NCBI GenBank assembly: GCA_963169345.1
Contig: CAUJCT010000027.1
Span: 104,167 to 168,166, forward strand
Length of the DNA: 64,000 nt
Reading direction: 5' to 3'
From: Bacteroidota bacterium
GTDB lineage: Bacteria > Bacteroidota > Bacteroidia > NS11-12g > UBA955
In this document: one piece after another, positions 9,276 through 17,858 of the stretch
How the letters are laid out: every line of letters starts with the position of its first letter
Numbering within the stretch: the first letter of the stretch is position 1
Notes under the pieces: generated by a model
What the model saw: the letters and a program-made list of their open reading frames with translations, nothing else
Databases searched by the model: none
What the model was told of the DNA's origin: nothing
Program-made: the position numbers and the translations under genes

Positions 9276-9301
9276 AAAATCCCGACACAAATCGGGATTT
9301 T
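9276..9301 (-). terminator. Rho-independent terminator of the L31 gene
   Basis: The arms AAATCCCGA and TCGGGATTT enclose a six-base loop. On the minus strand the hairpin is followed by a run of T, just downstream of the L31 stop codon and upstream of the nucleotidyltransferase gene. Confidence 0.85.
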
Positions 9302-9320
9302 AAATACCTTATTGAAGGAA

Positions 9321-9569
9321 TTACTTTCTTTCGTAACGTTTGCGGAATTTCTCAACCCTACCTGCAGTGTCAACAAGTGTTTGTTTACCGGTAAAGAAAG
9401 GGTGACTTTTGTCTGAAATCTCCAGTTTGTACAATGGGTACTCTTTTCCGTCTTCCCAAGTTGCAGTTTCTTTGGTCTCAACACAGCTACGTGTTAAAAA
9501 AGAATGCTCGCTGGTCAAATCTTTGAAAATGACGAAACGGTAACTTGATGGATGTATGCCTTCTTTCAT
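9321..9569 (-). CDS. rpmE2: 50S ribosomal protein L31, type B
   Basis: The 82-residue protein begins [17 protein letters not shown] and ends with the conserved KFRKRYERK tail after [17 protein letters not shown]. It lacks the CxxC zinc motif of type A L31, so it is the zinc-independent form, which is the usual one in Bacteroidota. It binds the large subunit at the central protuberance and bridges to the small subunit. It is a single-gene unit with its own promoter and terminator. Confidence 0.97.
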   Translation of the reverse strand: MKEGIHPSSYRFVIFKDLTSEHSFLTRSCVETKETATWEDGKEYPLYKLEISDKSHPFFTGKQTLVDTAGRVEKFRKRYERK

Positions 9570-9591
9570 GATCTTTTTCTTTTTGGGAGTG

Positions 9592-9622
9592 CAAAAGTAT
9601 GAATAAATTTTGATGATGCAAA
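9592..9622 (-). promoter_or_regulatory. Bacteroidota-type promoter of the L31 gene
   Basis: On the minus strand a TTTG (9622-9619) is followed 23 bases later by the -7 box TACTTTTG (9599-9592), with the ATG 22 bases further at 9569. Both boxes fit the Bacteroidota consensus TTTG/TAnnTTTG. Confidence 0.6.
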
Positions 9623-9734
9623 GGAAAAAATAAAAATTAGATAAGACTTTAACTTACTTATTTTTTGATTGAGTCGTCATACCATCAGAATATCTAATAA
9701 TAAGTTTGTGCCTGCTCATGCCGCAGGCTTGGCA

Positions 9735-9765
9735 CTTACTTTTTTTTATGGCAAAAAAAAGTAAG
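9735..9765. repeat. Perfect 13-bp inverted repeat
   Basis: CTTACTTTTTTTT and AAAAAAAAGTAAG flank the loop ATGGC. Elements of this sequence, followed by GCAA, recur in many Bacteroidota intergenic regions; whether they act as terminators or belong to a mobile repeat is unknown to me. Confidence 0.75.
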
Positions 9766-9894
9766 CAACTAAGCAAAGCGTTCTCACGAGCTTGCGAGTA
9801 AAAAAAGGCCACCACGAACCAAAATTTCAATCATGGCTTTGCCGCTGCAAACCTCTCCTGCTCGTGGCTGCCATGATTTAAATTCTACGCGTTT

Positions 9895-9996
9895 GTTACT
9901 CCCTCTGGTCGTGAGATCGCTCCGCTAAGTTACTCCCTCCGGTCGTGAGATCGCTCCGCTAAGTTACTCCCTCCGGTCGTGAGATCGCTCCGCTAA
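9895..9996 (+). repeat. 34-bp tandem repeat, three copies
   Basis: Three head-to-tail copies begin at 9895, 9929 and 9963, each starting GTTACTCCCTC and ending GATCGCTCCGCTAA. The first copy differs from the other two by one base (CTGG against CCGG). A partial fourth (GTTCGTGG) follows. Near-identity indicates recent expansion. Confidence 0.9.
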
Positions 9997-10553
9997 GTTC
10001 GTGGACTCTACCCGCACATCCGTTTCCATAAATGATTTATTTATATTTAATAAAATGTATAAGTAGCATATGTTTTGGGAGAATTTCGATTAAAAACATT
10101 AAAAATTATACTTATAAAATTCAAAAACAATTTCGGTACAATAACCTCTATATCAATATCTTATTTCTATATAAGATCCAACTATTGTCTAAAATGTGAT
10201 AACTTGAACCAAATGATTATTGCTGTTCCTGAATGAGTTTGCTGAAAATTCTCCTTTAAAAATATCGTTAATTTGCTTGCGGTTATTAAAACAATTCATT
10301 TGACTCCCTCTTGGTTAATTTTTCAATCACCTGGATAGGAAAATAAATTAATTCAAATTCCGAGGTTTGTGCAAAATTGTTATTTATTTGTTTATCAAAT
10401 GTTTATATCAATTGATATATTTTTAAAACAGTCTAATTTTCAATAAATTATTTGCAATAAATGCCCTAAAAGCCCACAGTCCGGTATGTTCATAAAATAC
10501 TTGAGTATGTAAATAACGCAATGTATTGCCGACCTAATTTCGCTTTTTAATTT

Positions 10554-12431
10554 ATGGCAAATCAGGAACCAAAATATTCGGAAGAAAGTATTCGGTCGTT
10601 AGACTGGAAGGAGCACATCCGCCTGAGGCCGGGTATGTACATTGGAAAACTCGGCGATGGGTCGTCTCCGGATGACGGTATTTATGTACTTGTCAAGGAA
10701 ATCATCGACAATAGTATTGATGAACACATGATGGGACATGGCAAGAAAATCGAAGTGACCATTTCCGAAAATCGCGTCGAAATCAGAGATTATGGAAGAG
10801 GTATTCCTCTAGGGAAAGTCATCGATTGTGTCAGTAAAATCAATACAGGTGGTAAATACGATTCAGGGGCTTTCCAGAAATCGGTTGGACTAAATGGTGT
10901 CGGTACAAAAGCTGTTAACGCTTTGTCTACCTATTTCAGTGTTCAGTCTTTCAGAGATGGCAAAACCAAACACGCCGAATTTTCGAAAGGCGAAATTGTC
11001 AACGACCACAAAGAGTCAAAAACGGATGAGAAAAATGGTACAAGAATCGTTTTCGAACCGGATGGCACTATCTTCAAAAACTACCGTTTCATCCCTGAAT
11101 ATCTTATAGAACAGGTTTGGAATTACGCTTTTCTAAACTCGGGTTTAAGCATTCAGTATAATGGTCAGACTTACTTATCCAAAAACGGATTAAAAGACTT
11201 ACTGGAACGCAAAGTTGACACCGAAACCATCCTTTATCCCATCATGCACTTCAGAGAACCGGATTTTGAAGTGGCTATTACGCATGGACATCAATACGGT
11301 GAGGAGTATTATTCATTTGTCAATGGTCAGTTTACTACTCAGGGTGGTACACATTTAAGTGCTTTAAAGGAATCTGTAGTGAAAGTGTTAAGAGATTTTT
11401 ACAAAAAGGACTTTGATCCTGCTGATGTAAGAACCTCTATTACTGCTGCAATTGCGGTGAGAGTGCAGGAACCGGTATTTGAATCGCAAACCAAAACCAA
11501 ACTGGGCAGTACAGAAATCGCTCCGGGTGGACAGGGCATGCGTTCATTTGTGATGGAAAACCTCTCTAAAGTGCTGGACAATTATTTGCATAAAAATCCT
11601 GCTACAGCAGAAGCACTTTTAAAGAAGATACTCCAAAATGAGCGTGAGAGGAAAGACATGGCTGGCGTTAGAAAACTGGCGCAACAAAGAGCCAAGAAAG
11701 CCAATCTGCACAATAAAAAGTTAAGAGACTGCCGCATACATCTCAATGACAACCGTGATGAAAAATTTGATACTACCATCTTTATTACTGAGGGTGACTC
11801 TGCAAGTGGAAGCATTACTAAGAGCAGAAATGTCGAACATCAGGCTGTCTTTAGTTTAAGAGGTAAACCACTGAACTGTTTTGGTCTGAAGAAAAAGATT
11901 GTTTACGAAAATGAGGAATTCAATTTACTTCAGCATGCTCTGGATATAGAAGAGGGATTAGACAATCTGAGATTTAACAAAGTGGTGATAGCTACTGATG
12001 CCGACGTGGATGGTATGCACATACGCTTATTGCTGATGACTTTCTTTTTACAGTTCTTCCCTGATTTGGTTAGAAATGGTCACGTATATATATTACAAAC
12101 TCCATTGTTCAGGGTGAGAAATAAAAAGGAAACAATTTACTGTTACAGTGATGAAGAAAGGCAAAAAGCCATACGCAAATTAGGTCATAAGCCTGAAATA
12201 ACCCGATTCAAAGGTTTGGGTGAAATTTCACCTGAAGAGTTTGAAAGATTCATAGGTGAAGACATGCGCCTTGAGCCAATCATTTTAACAAAGGAAACAA
12301 GTATTGACAAGCTATTGAAATACTATATGGGTAAGAACACCCCCGAACGTCAGGAGTTCATCATTGACAATCTGTATATTGAAAAAGATATAGCTGAAGA
12401 ATTACCTGCAACTGAAGAAGAAGCTGCATAA
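10554..12431 (+). CDS. parE: DNA topoisomerase IV subunit B
   Basis: The 625-residue ATPase subunit of topoisomerase IV, which decatenates daughter chromosomes. The GHKL ATP site is complete: Glu49 and Asn53 in EIIDN, Asp79-Gly-Arg-Gly, and GLNGVG at 112-117. The TOPRIM domain shows Glu413 in TEGDSASG and the metal-binding triad Asp482, Asp484, Asp486 in ATDADVDG. The C-terminus has RFKGLGE. Length and motif spacing fit ParE of Bacteroidota rather than the longer GyrB. The partner parC follows 24 bases downstream. Confidence 0.94.
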   Translation: MANQEPKYSEESIRSLDWKEHIRLRPGMYIGKLGDGSSPDDGIYVLVKEIIDNSIDEHMMGHGKKIEVTISENRVEIRDYGRGIPLGKVIDCVSKINTGGKYDSGAFQKSVGLNGVGTKAVNALSTYFSVQSFRDGKTKHAEFSKGEIVNDHKESKTDEKNGTRIVFEPDGTIFKNYRFIPEYLIEQVWNYAFLNSGLSIQYNGQTYLSKNGLKDLLERKVDTETILYPIMHFREPDFEVAITHGHQYGEEYYSFVNGQFTTQGGTHLSALKESVVKVLRDFYKKDFDPADVRTSITAAIAVRVQEPVFESQTKTKLGSTEIAPGGQGMRSFVMENLSKVLDNYLHKNPATAEALLKKILQNERERKDMAGVRKLAQQRAKKANLHNKKLRDCRIHLNDNRDEKFDTTIFITEGDSASGSITKSRNVEHQAVFSLRGKPLNCFGLKKKIVYENEEFNLLQHALDIEEGLDNLRFNKVVIATDADVDGMHIRLLLMTFFLQFFPDLVRNGHVYILQTPLFRVRNKKETIYCYSDEERQKAIRKLGHKPEITRFKGLGEISPEEFERFIGEDMRLEPIILTKETSIDKLLKYYMGKNTPERQEFIIDNLYIEKDIAEELPATEEEAA

Positions 12432-12455
12432 ACTCAATTCGAATAAAGGAAAAAA

Positions 12456-15080
12456 ATGGATAAAGAAGACGAAGAAGAACATATTGAAGGTATAACGCAT
12501 CATGGTCACAGAGACGGCAACGAAATATTGCCGGTTTCTGGTTTATATGAGAACTGGTTTCTCGAATACGCCAGCTATGTGATCCTTGAACGTGCTGTTC
12601 CAAATCTGTATGATGGTTTAAAGCCAGTACAGAGAAGGATTTTGCACGTTATGAAGGAAATGGATGATGGTCGTTTTAATAAAGTGGCCAACATCATCGG
12701 TTCTGCCATGTCTTATCACCCTCACGGTGATGCAGCAATTGGTGAAGCCATTGTCAATCTTGGTCAGAAAGACCTGATGATTGAAACTCAGGGTAACTGG
12801 GGAGATATCAGAACCGGAGATTCGGCTGCTGCTCCTCGTTATATTGAAGCTCGACTTTCCAAATTTGCCCTCGAAGTAACTTTTAATGAGGAAACAACCG
12901 AATGGCAATTGAGTTACGATGGCAGAAAACGCGAACCTGTTACATTACCTGTCAAGTTTCCACTTGTACTTGCTCAAGGGGTTGAAGGTATCGCTGTTGG
13001 TTTGGCCACCAAAATAATGCCTCATAATTTCATTGAATTATGCGAAGCCAGCATCGATTTACTGAAAGGTAAAAAAGTTTCCTTATATCCGGATTTCCCA
13101 ACAGGGGGAATGGCCGATTTCACCAATTACAATGAAGGAAGAAGAGGCGGTAAAATCCGTTGCAGAGCAAAAATTGAATCTGCTGATGGCAAAAAAGTAC
13201 TGATTAAGGAAATCCCTTTTGGAACTACAACTGAGAGTTTAATTGAGAGTATCCTAAAAGCCAACGACAATGGCAAAATAAAAATCAAAAAAGTCATTGA
13301 CAATACGGCAAGAGATGTGGAAGTGGAAGTGCAACTGGCGCCTGGTGTCAGTACCGATATGACGATCGATGCTCTTTACGCCTTTACTGATTGTGAAGTG
13401 AGCATCTCGCCGAATGCCTGTGTTATTCAGGATGATAAGCCAGTCTTTATTGGTGTCAATGATATTCTGAAAATATCTACTGATAATACCCTTCATTTAC
13501 TTAAACGTGAACTGGAAATAGAACTAGGTCACCTCGAAGACAAATGGCACTTCAGTTCTCTTGAGAAAATATTCATTGAAAACAAGATATACAGGCATAT
13601 TGAGGAATGCGAATCCTGGGAAGAAATTCTTGAAATGATTGATAAGAAAATCAAGCCATTCAAGAAATTACTGCGACGTGAAGTTACAATGGAGGATATA
13701 GCCAAACTTCCTGAAATCCGCATCAAACGTATCTCTAAATTCGATGCTTTCAAAGCCGATGAATACATCAAAGGTCTTGAAGAGCAAATTGGAGAGGTCA
13801 AACATCATCTCAAAAACCTGACAGATTTTGCTATCGAATACTTTAAAAACCTATTAAAGAAATATGGCAAAGGCAAAGAGAGAAAAACTGAAATCCGTAT
13901 GTTTGATAAAATCGAAACCAATGTGGTGGCAGTTGCAAATGAAAAGTTGTATGCCAATTTCGCAGAGGGTTTTGTAGGTTACGGATTAAAGAAAGACACC
14001 TATATATGCGATTGTTCGGATATAGATGATATTATCGCTTTCAGAAAAAATGGCACTTATTTAGTCAGCAAAGTTTCTGAAAAGCAATTCATGGGTAAGG
14101 ACCTGCTGTATGTAGATGTTTACCGCAAGAATGATGAACGCAAAGTGTACAACGTTGCCTATTACGATGGTAAAAGCGGCGTGAGTTATGTCAAGCGTTT
14201 CAATGTATTGGGTGTCATCAGAGATAAAGAATACGATGTTTCTATGGGTACACCTGGCAGTAAAATGCTTTACTTTACAGCCAACAATAATAGTGAAGCC
14301 GAAAAAATTGGTATTCATCTGAGCAATATGGCATCTGCCAAAGTAAAGTATTTTGAATACGATTTTGCTCAGCTCGATATTAAAGGTCGTACATCAAAAG
14401 GCAATACGCTGACCAAACATCCAATCAGAAAAATTGAATTAAAAGAAAAAGGCAAATCGACATTCAAAGGAAGGGATATCTGGTATGATGCAGATATCGG
14501 CAGATTGAACGTAGACGGACGCGGACAGCTATTGGGCAATTTCACCAGCGATGAAAAAATCCTTGTCATTTTCAATGATGGTAACTACGAGTTAACTGAT
14601 AATGAGTTGACCAATCGCTATGAGACGAATGATATTTATTTAATTCAGAAATATCACGAAAAACAACCTATCAATGTGGTCCATTACGATGCATCATCTA
14701 AAAACTATTATGCCAAGCGTTTCTTAATAGAGACGAGTACTATAGGTAAGAAGTTTTGTTTTATCAACGAGAAACCCGGCAGTAAACTTATAGCTGTCAG
14801 TACACACGAGAATCCAGAAGTTGAACTCAAAGTTGTGAGTGCTAAAGGTGAAAAGAAAACTGAAGTCGTCAAGTTAGCTGACTTTATTGAAGTAAAAGGC
14901 TGGAAAGCTTTGGGTAATAAAATCACTTATGACAATTTCAAATCTGCCAAATTGCTCAGCGATAAAGTTGGACAATGGCAGGAAGAGGAAGATGCCGGAA
15001 AAGAAGCAGAAGAGCCGGTTGGCAAAGGTGGCGGCACCATAGTAATAGATGAACTCGACGGACAAAAAACACTTTTTTAA
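12456..15080 (+). CDS. parC: DNA topoisomerase IV subunit A
   Basis: The 874-residue DNA-cleaving subunit. The winged-helix region has LKPVQRRILHVM and the active-site tyrosine is Tyr129 in AAAPRYIEARL. Residues about 400-490 form the coiled-coil arm, and from about 500 a beta-pinwheel DNA-wrapping domain follows. The C-terminus carries a Lys/Glu-rich tail before DELDGQKTLF. An AAAGGA stands just before the ATG. It forms an operon with parE, which supports ParC rather than GyrA. Confidence 0.93.
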   Translation: MDKEDEEEHIEGITHHGHRDGNEILPVSGLYENWFLEYASYVILERAVPNLYDGLKPVQRRILHVMKEMDDGRFNKVANIIGSAMSYHPHGDAAIGEAIVNLGQKDLMIETQGNWGDIRTGDSAAAPRYIEARLSKFALEVTFNEETTEWQLSYDGRKREPVTLPVKFPLVLAQGVEGIAVGLATKIMPHNFIELCEASIDLLKGKKVSLYPDFPTGGMADFTNYNEGRRGGKIRCRAKIESADGKKVLIKEIPFGTTTESLIESILKANDNGKIKIKKVIDNTARDVEVEVQLAPGVSTDMTIDALYAFTDCEVSISPNACVIQDDKPVFIGVNDILKISTDNTLHLLKRELEIELGHLEDKWHFSSLEKIFIENKIYRHIEECESWEEILEMIDKKIKPFKKLLRREVTMEDIAKLPEIRIKRISKFDAFKADEYIKGLEEQIGEVKHHLKNLTDFAIEYFKNLLKKYGKGKERKTEIRMFDKIETNVVAVANEKLYANFAEGFVGYGLKKDTYICDCSDIDDIIAFRKNGTYLVSKVSEKQFMGKDLLYVDVYRKNDERKVYNVAYYDGKSGVSYVKRFNVLGVIRDKEYDVSMGTPGSKMLYFTANNNSEAEKIGIHLSNMASAKVKYFEYDFAQLDIKGRTSKGNTLTKHPIRKIELKEKGKSTFKGRDIWYDADIGRLNVDGRGQLLGNFTSDEKILVIFNDGNYELTDNELTNRYETNDIYLIQKYHEKQPINVVHYDASSKNYYAKRFLIETSTIGKKFCFINEKPGSKLIAVSTHENPEVELKVVSAKGEKKTEVVKLADFIEVKGWKALGNKITYDNFKSAKLLSDKVGQWQEEEDAGKEAEEPVGKGGGTIVIDELDGQKTLF

Positions 15081-15108
15081 CCCCTAAATATAACCAAGTA
15101 TTAAAGAA

Positions 15109-16008
15109 ATGAAATCAAATGTTAAATCACTTTTACTCACCGGCCTTATAGCGCTAGGTTCAGTAAACACAAACGCTCAATCTCTTAAAGTTCCTGCTCC
15201 AAGTCCTACTCAGACTTTAAAGCAAGCATTCGCTTTGTCTGAAATCACCATAGAATACTCTCGTCCAAGTGCCAAAGGTCGTGTGATATTTGGTGACTTA
15301 GTACCTTATGACAAAATCTGGAGAACAGGTGCCAACTCTGCAACTAAAATCACCTTTGGTGAGGAAGTTAAAATCAACAATCAAACTGTTGCTGCAGGTA
15401 CTTATGCATTGTACACCAAACCAGGTAAAAGCAGCTGGACTATCATGCTGTACAAAGATTTAAAACTGGGAGGCGATGTATCCAACTACAAAGTTGAGAA
15501 CGAACTTATGAACTTCACAGTGCCATCTAAACAAATTGGTGACACCATCGAAACTTTTACCATCAACATCGATGCTATCAGTGCGAACAAAGCCAATATC
15601 GTATTAAGCTGGGCAAGTACCAAAGTTTCATTTGCAGTTGAAGCCAATATTGATGCTACTATCATGACCAATATTGACAATGCGATGAACAAAGACAATC
15701 GTCCGTATTACCAGGCCGCTACTTACTATTACGATAACAACAAAGACATGAATCAGGCTTTGATATGGGTCAACAAAGCAGTTGAACAATATCCTAAAGC
15801 TTATTGGGTAATGATGCTGAAATCGAGAATTGAGTACAAACTCAATGATACAGCAGCAGCAGTAGCAAGCGCTACTAAGGTCATTGCAATGGCAAAAGAT
15901 GGTGGCAACAACGACTATGTAAAAATGGGCGAAGAAATGATTGCAAAAATCAGAAAACCTGCAGCACCTCCTGCAGAAGCTACCGACAAAAAGAAGAAAA
16001 AGAAATAA
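15109..16008 (+). CDS. DUF2911-domain secreted protein with TPR-like tail
   Basis: A 299-residue protein with a signal peptide of about 23 residues ending NTNAQ. The DUF2911 domain follows (about 30-165), with the characteristic SRPSAKGRVIFGDLVPY and WRTGANSATKI stretches. Residues about 190-270 read like two tetratricopeptide helices (ALIWVNKAVEQYPKAYW). The last residues are a lysine run. DUF2911 proteins are periplasmic or envelope proteins of Bacteroidota with unknown function. It lies 28 bases after parC and may be co-transcribed with it; a terminator follows. Confidence 0.88.
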   Translation: MKSNVKSLLLTGLIALGSVNTNAQSLKVPAPSPTQTLKQAFALSEITIEYSRPSAKGRVIFGDLVPYDKIWRTGANSATKITFGEEVKINNQTVAAGTYALYTKPGKSSWTIMLYKDLKLGGDVSNYKVENELMNFTVPSKQIGDTIETFTINIDAISANKANIVLSWASTKVSFAVEANIDATIMTNIDNAMNKDNRPYYQAATYYYDNNKDMNQALIWVNKAVEQYPKAYWVMMLKSRIEYKLNDTAAAVASATKVIAMAKDGGNNDYVKMGEEMIAKIRKPAAPPAEATDKKKKKK

Positions 16009-16030
16009 TTGATTTTTTTAATTGTTAAAA

Positions 16031-16058
16031 GGCCCTGTTACAATGCAGGGCTTTTTTT
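16031..16058. terminator. Bidirectional terminator between convergent genes
   Basis: GCCCTG and CAGGGC enclose TTACAATG, with T runs on the plus side (16052-16058) and A-rich sequence on the other. It separates the DUF2911 gene from the convergent symporter gene, whose stop codon overlaps the T run. Confidence 0.9.
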
Positions 16059-17742
16059 ATGCTTTATCAGTTCCTGCCTGAACCTTCGTAAATGGATTCA
16101 GTAAAAAGGCCAATCCCATGACCATTAAACAACCAATCACATTGAGCCACAAATAGCTGGTTAATTCGAGATTACCTGAAACAATTACAAATATTTCTGT
16201 AAGAACAGCAGCATAAAAAACTGCAGTTCCTCCAATCTTTTTCATATAAAAAGCCACCAGAAAAATCCCAAGAATAGTGCCGTAGAAATAGGACCCTAAT
16301 ACATTTACAGCTTCAATTAAGTTGCCTAATCTTGAAGCAAATAATGCTACAACAACACAAAAGACACCCCATCCAAATGTTGCCCATCTCGAAGCATTTA
16401 AATACTGTTGCTCTGTCGCATCTTTCTTGAAAATTCTTTTGTAAAAATCAACGGAAGTTGTTGAAGCCAAAGAGTTCAATCCACTGGCTGTCGAACCCAT
16501 ACTTGCCAAAAATATAACTGCAATCAACAACCCTACTATCCCCTTTGGTAAATGCGTTTTTACAAATGTCAGAAAAACGTAATTGCTGTCGTTGGTGTCT
16601 GCTTCCGGGTTGTTTATTGCTATCAGTGTTTTTGCACTGTCTCTGATTTCATTACAGCGATTATCCATCTCTATCAATTGGGCTTTGGTAGTCAATGCTT
16701 CTAACTGATTGACATTGTTTTTTAGCAATTCAGCCTTTCTGAGATTGACATCTTCATAAGCCTTTTCGAGATATTCATACTTTGCCCCGTGAATTGATGT
16801 TTTTGTCTTTTGAACTTCTATTTCATCAAAAAACAAGGGCCTTGGATAGAACTGATAGAATACAAATACCATAACACCTATGCCTAAAATCAGAAACTGC
16901 ATGGGAATTTTTACAAGACCATTCATAACCAATCCCATTCGACTCTGATAGATGGAACTGCCGGTGAGATAACGACCTACCTGAGATTGATCTGTACCAA
17001 AATACGACAACTGCAAAAAGAATCCGCCTATTAATCCCGACCATAGCGTATAACGATCATTCCAGTCAAAATTCAGATTGATGGCATTGATCTTATCACC
17101 CGCACCTGCCACATTCATAGCCTGCGTAAAACCAATCCCATCCGGCAAGTAATAAATCACAAGAAATGCCGCTATGAAAAGACCTGAAAATATAATGGCC
17201 ATCTGCAAGGTTTGAGTATGAGATACTGCTTTGGAGCCGCCATAAACTGTGTAGATGATAACGAATACCCCATTAAGTAAAATGGTGTAATTAAGACTAA
17301 CGCCAAGAATGGCAGATAAGATAATAGCCGGTGCATAAATAGTAATCCCGGTTGACAATCCTCTTTGCAGTAAAAATAATCCGGCAGTCAGTGAACGTGT
17401 TTTGTTATCGAAGCGCTTTTCGAGGTATTCGTAGGCGGTGTAGACATTGAGTTTATGGAATATCGGTACAAATGTGATACACAGCACTACCATTGCCAGA
17501 GGTAAGCCAAAATAGAACTGTACAAATCTTAGACCATCGCTAAAACCTTGACCGGGAGCAGAAAGAAATGTAATGGCACTTGCTTGTGTGGCCATCACCG
17601 ATAAGCCAACATGGTACCAGCGCATTTTACGGTTGGCTAATAAAAAACCTTCCACATTATTGGTGTGACGACTCTTCCACATGCCATAAACAACAATGAA
17701 TCCGAGTGTCAGGCACAATATGACCCAATCTAAATTAGTCAA
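16057..17742 (-). CDS. Sodium:solute symporter (SSS family)
   Basis: A 561-residue inner-membrane protein with about 13 hydrophobic segments. The N-terminal half has the SSS signature region ASAITFLSAPGQGFSDGLRFVQFYFGLPLAM and the C-terminal half has FLASMGSTASGLNSLASTTSVDFYKRIF. A hydrophilic insert of about 90 residues (roughly 310-400), helical and charged, separates the two halves and is larger than in typical family members. The gene overlaps the 40-residue membrane peptide upstream by eight bases and follows a PIG-L deacetylase. This suggests uptake of a sugar or amino sugar released or deacetylated by that enzyme. Confidence 0.9.
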   Translation of the reverse strand: MTNLDWVILCLTLGFIVVYGMWKSRHTNNVEGFLLANRKMRWYHVGLSVMATQASAITFLSAPGQGFSDGLRFVQFYFGLPLAMVVLCITFVPIFHKLNVYTAYEYLEKRFDNKTRSLTAGLFLLQRGLSTGITIYAPAIILSAILGVSLNYTILLNGVFVIIYTVYGGSKAVSHTQTLQMAIIFSGLFIAAFLVIYYLPDGIGFTQAMNVAGAGDKINAINLNFDWNDRYTLWSGLIGGFFLQLSYFGTDQSQVGRYLTGSSIYQSRMGLVMNGLVKIPMQFLILGIGVMVFVFYQFYPRPLFFDEIEVQKTKTSIHGAKYEYLEKAYEDVNLRKAELLKNNVNQLEALTTKAQLIEMDNRCNEIRDSAKTLIAINNPEADTNDSNYVFLTFVKTHLPKGIVGLLIAVIFLASMGSTASGLNSLASTTSVDFYKRIFKKDATEQQYLNASRWATFGWGVFCVVVALFASRLGNLIEAVNVLGSYFYGTILGIFLVAFYMKKIGGTAVFYAAVLTEIFVIVSGNLELTSYLWLNVIGCLMVMGLAFLLNPFTKVQAGTDKA

Positions 17743-17857
17743 TGTAATGAATGGTTAAGAATAACATCAGAACGATTTCGATAAGCAGAAAACCAATAAC
17801 CAGACAATAGACATATATCCATTGCCTTTGTGTCAGTTCTTTTGCTTCAGGTTTCAT
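17735..17857 (-). CDS. 40-residue single-pass membrane peptide upstream of the symporter
   Basis: The peptide starts MKPEAKELTQRQW and has one strong transmembrane helix (about residues 14-36) with a short C-terminal tail. The ATG is one base after the stop of the PIG-L gene, and the stop overlaps the symporter start by eight bases. Such tight packing makes it a real gene and a candidate accessory subunit of the symporter. No family name is known to me. Confidence 0.7.
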   Translation of the reverse strand: MKPEAKELTQRQWIYVYCLVIGFLLIEIVLMLFLTIHYID

Positions 17858-17858
17858 A

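Larger units (their letters stand above)
9570..10553. other. 984-bp intergenic region with hairpin and tandem repeat
   Basis: No convincing open frame is present. The left half holds the L31 promoter, an A/T hairpin and a 34-bp tandem triplication listed separately. The right half (about 10020-10553) is plain AT-rich sequence ahead of parE; a weak -7-like TAATTTCG stands at 10535-10542, 11 bases before the ATG. Confidence 0.7.
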
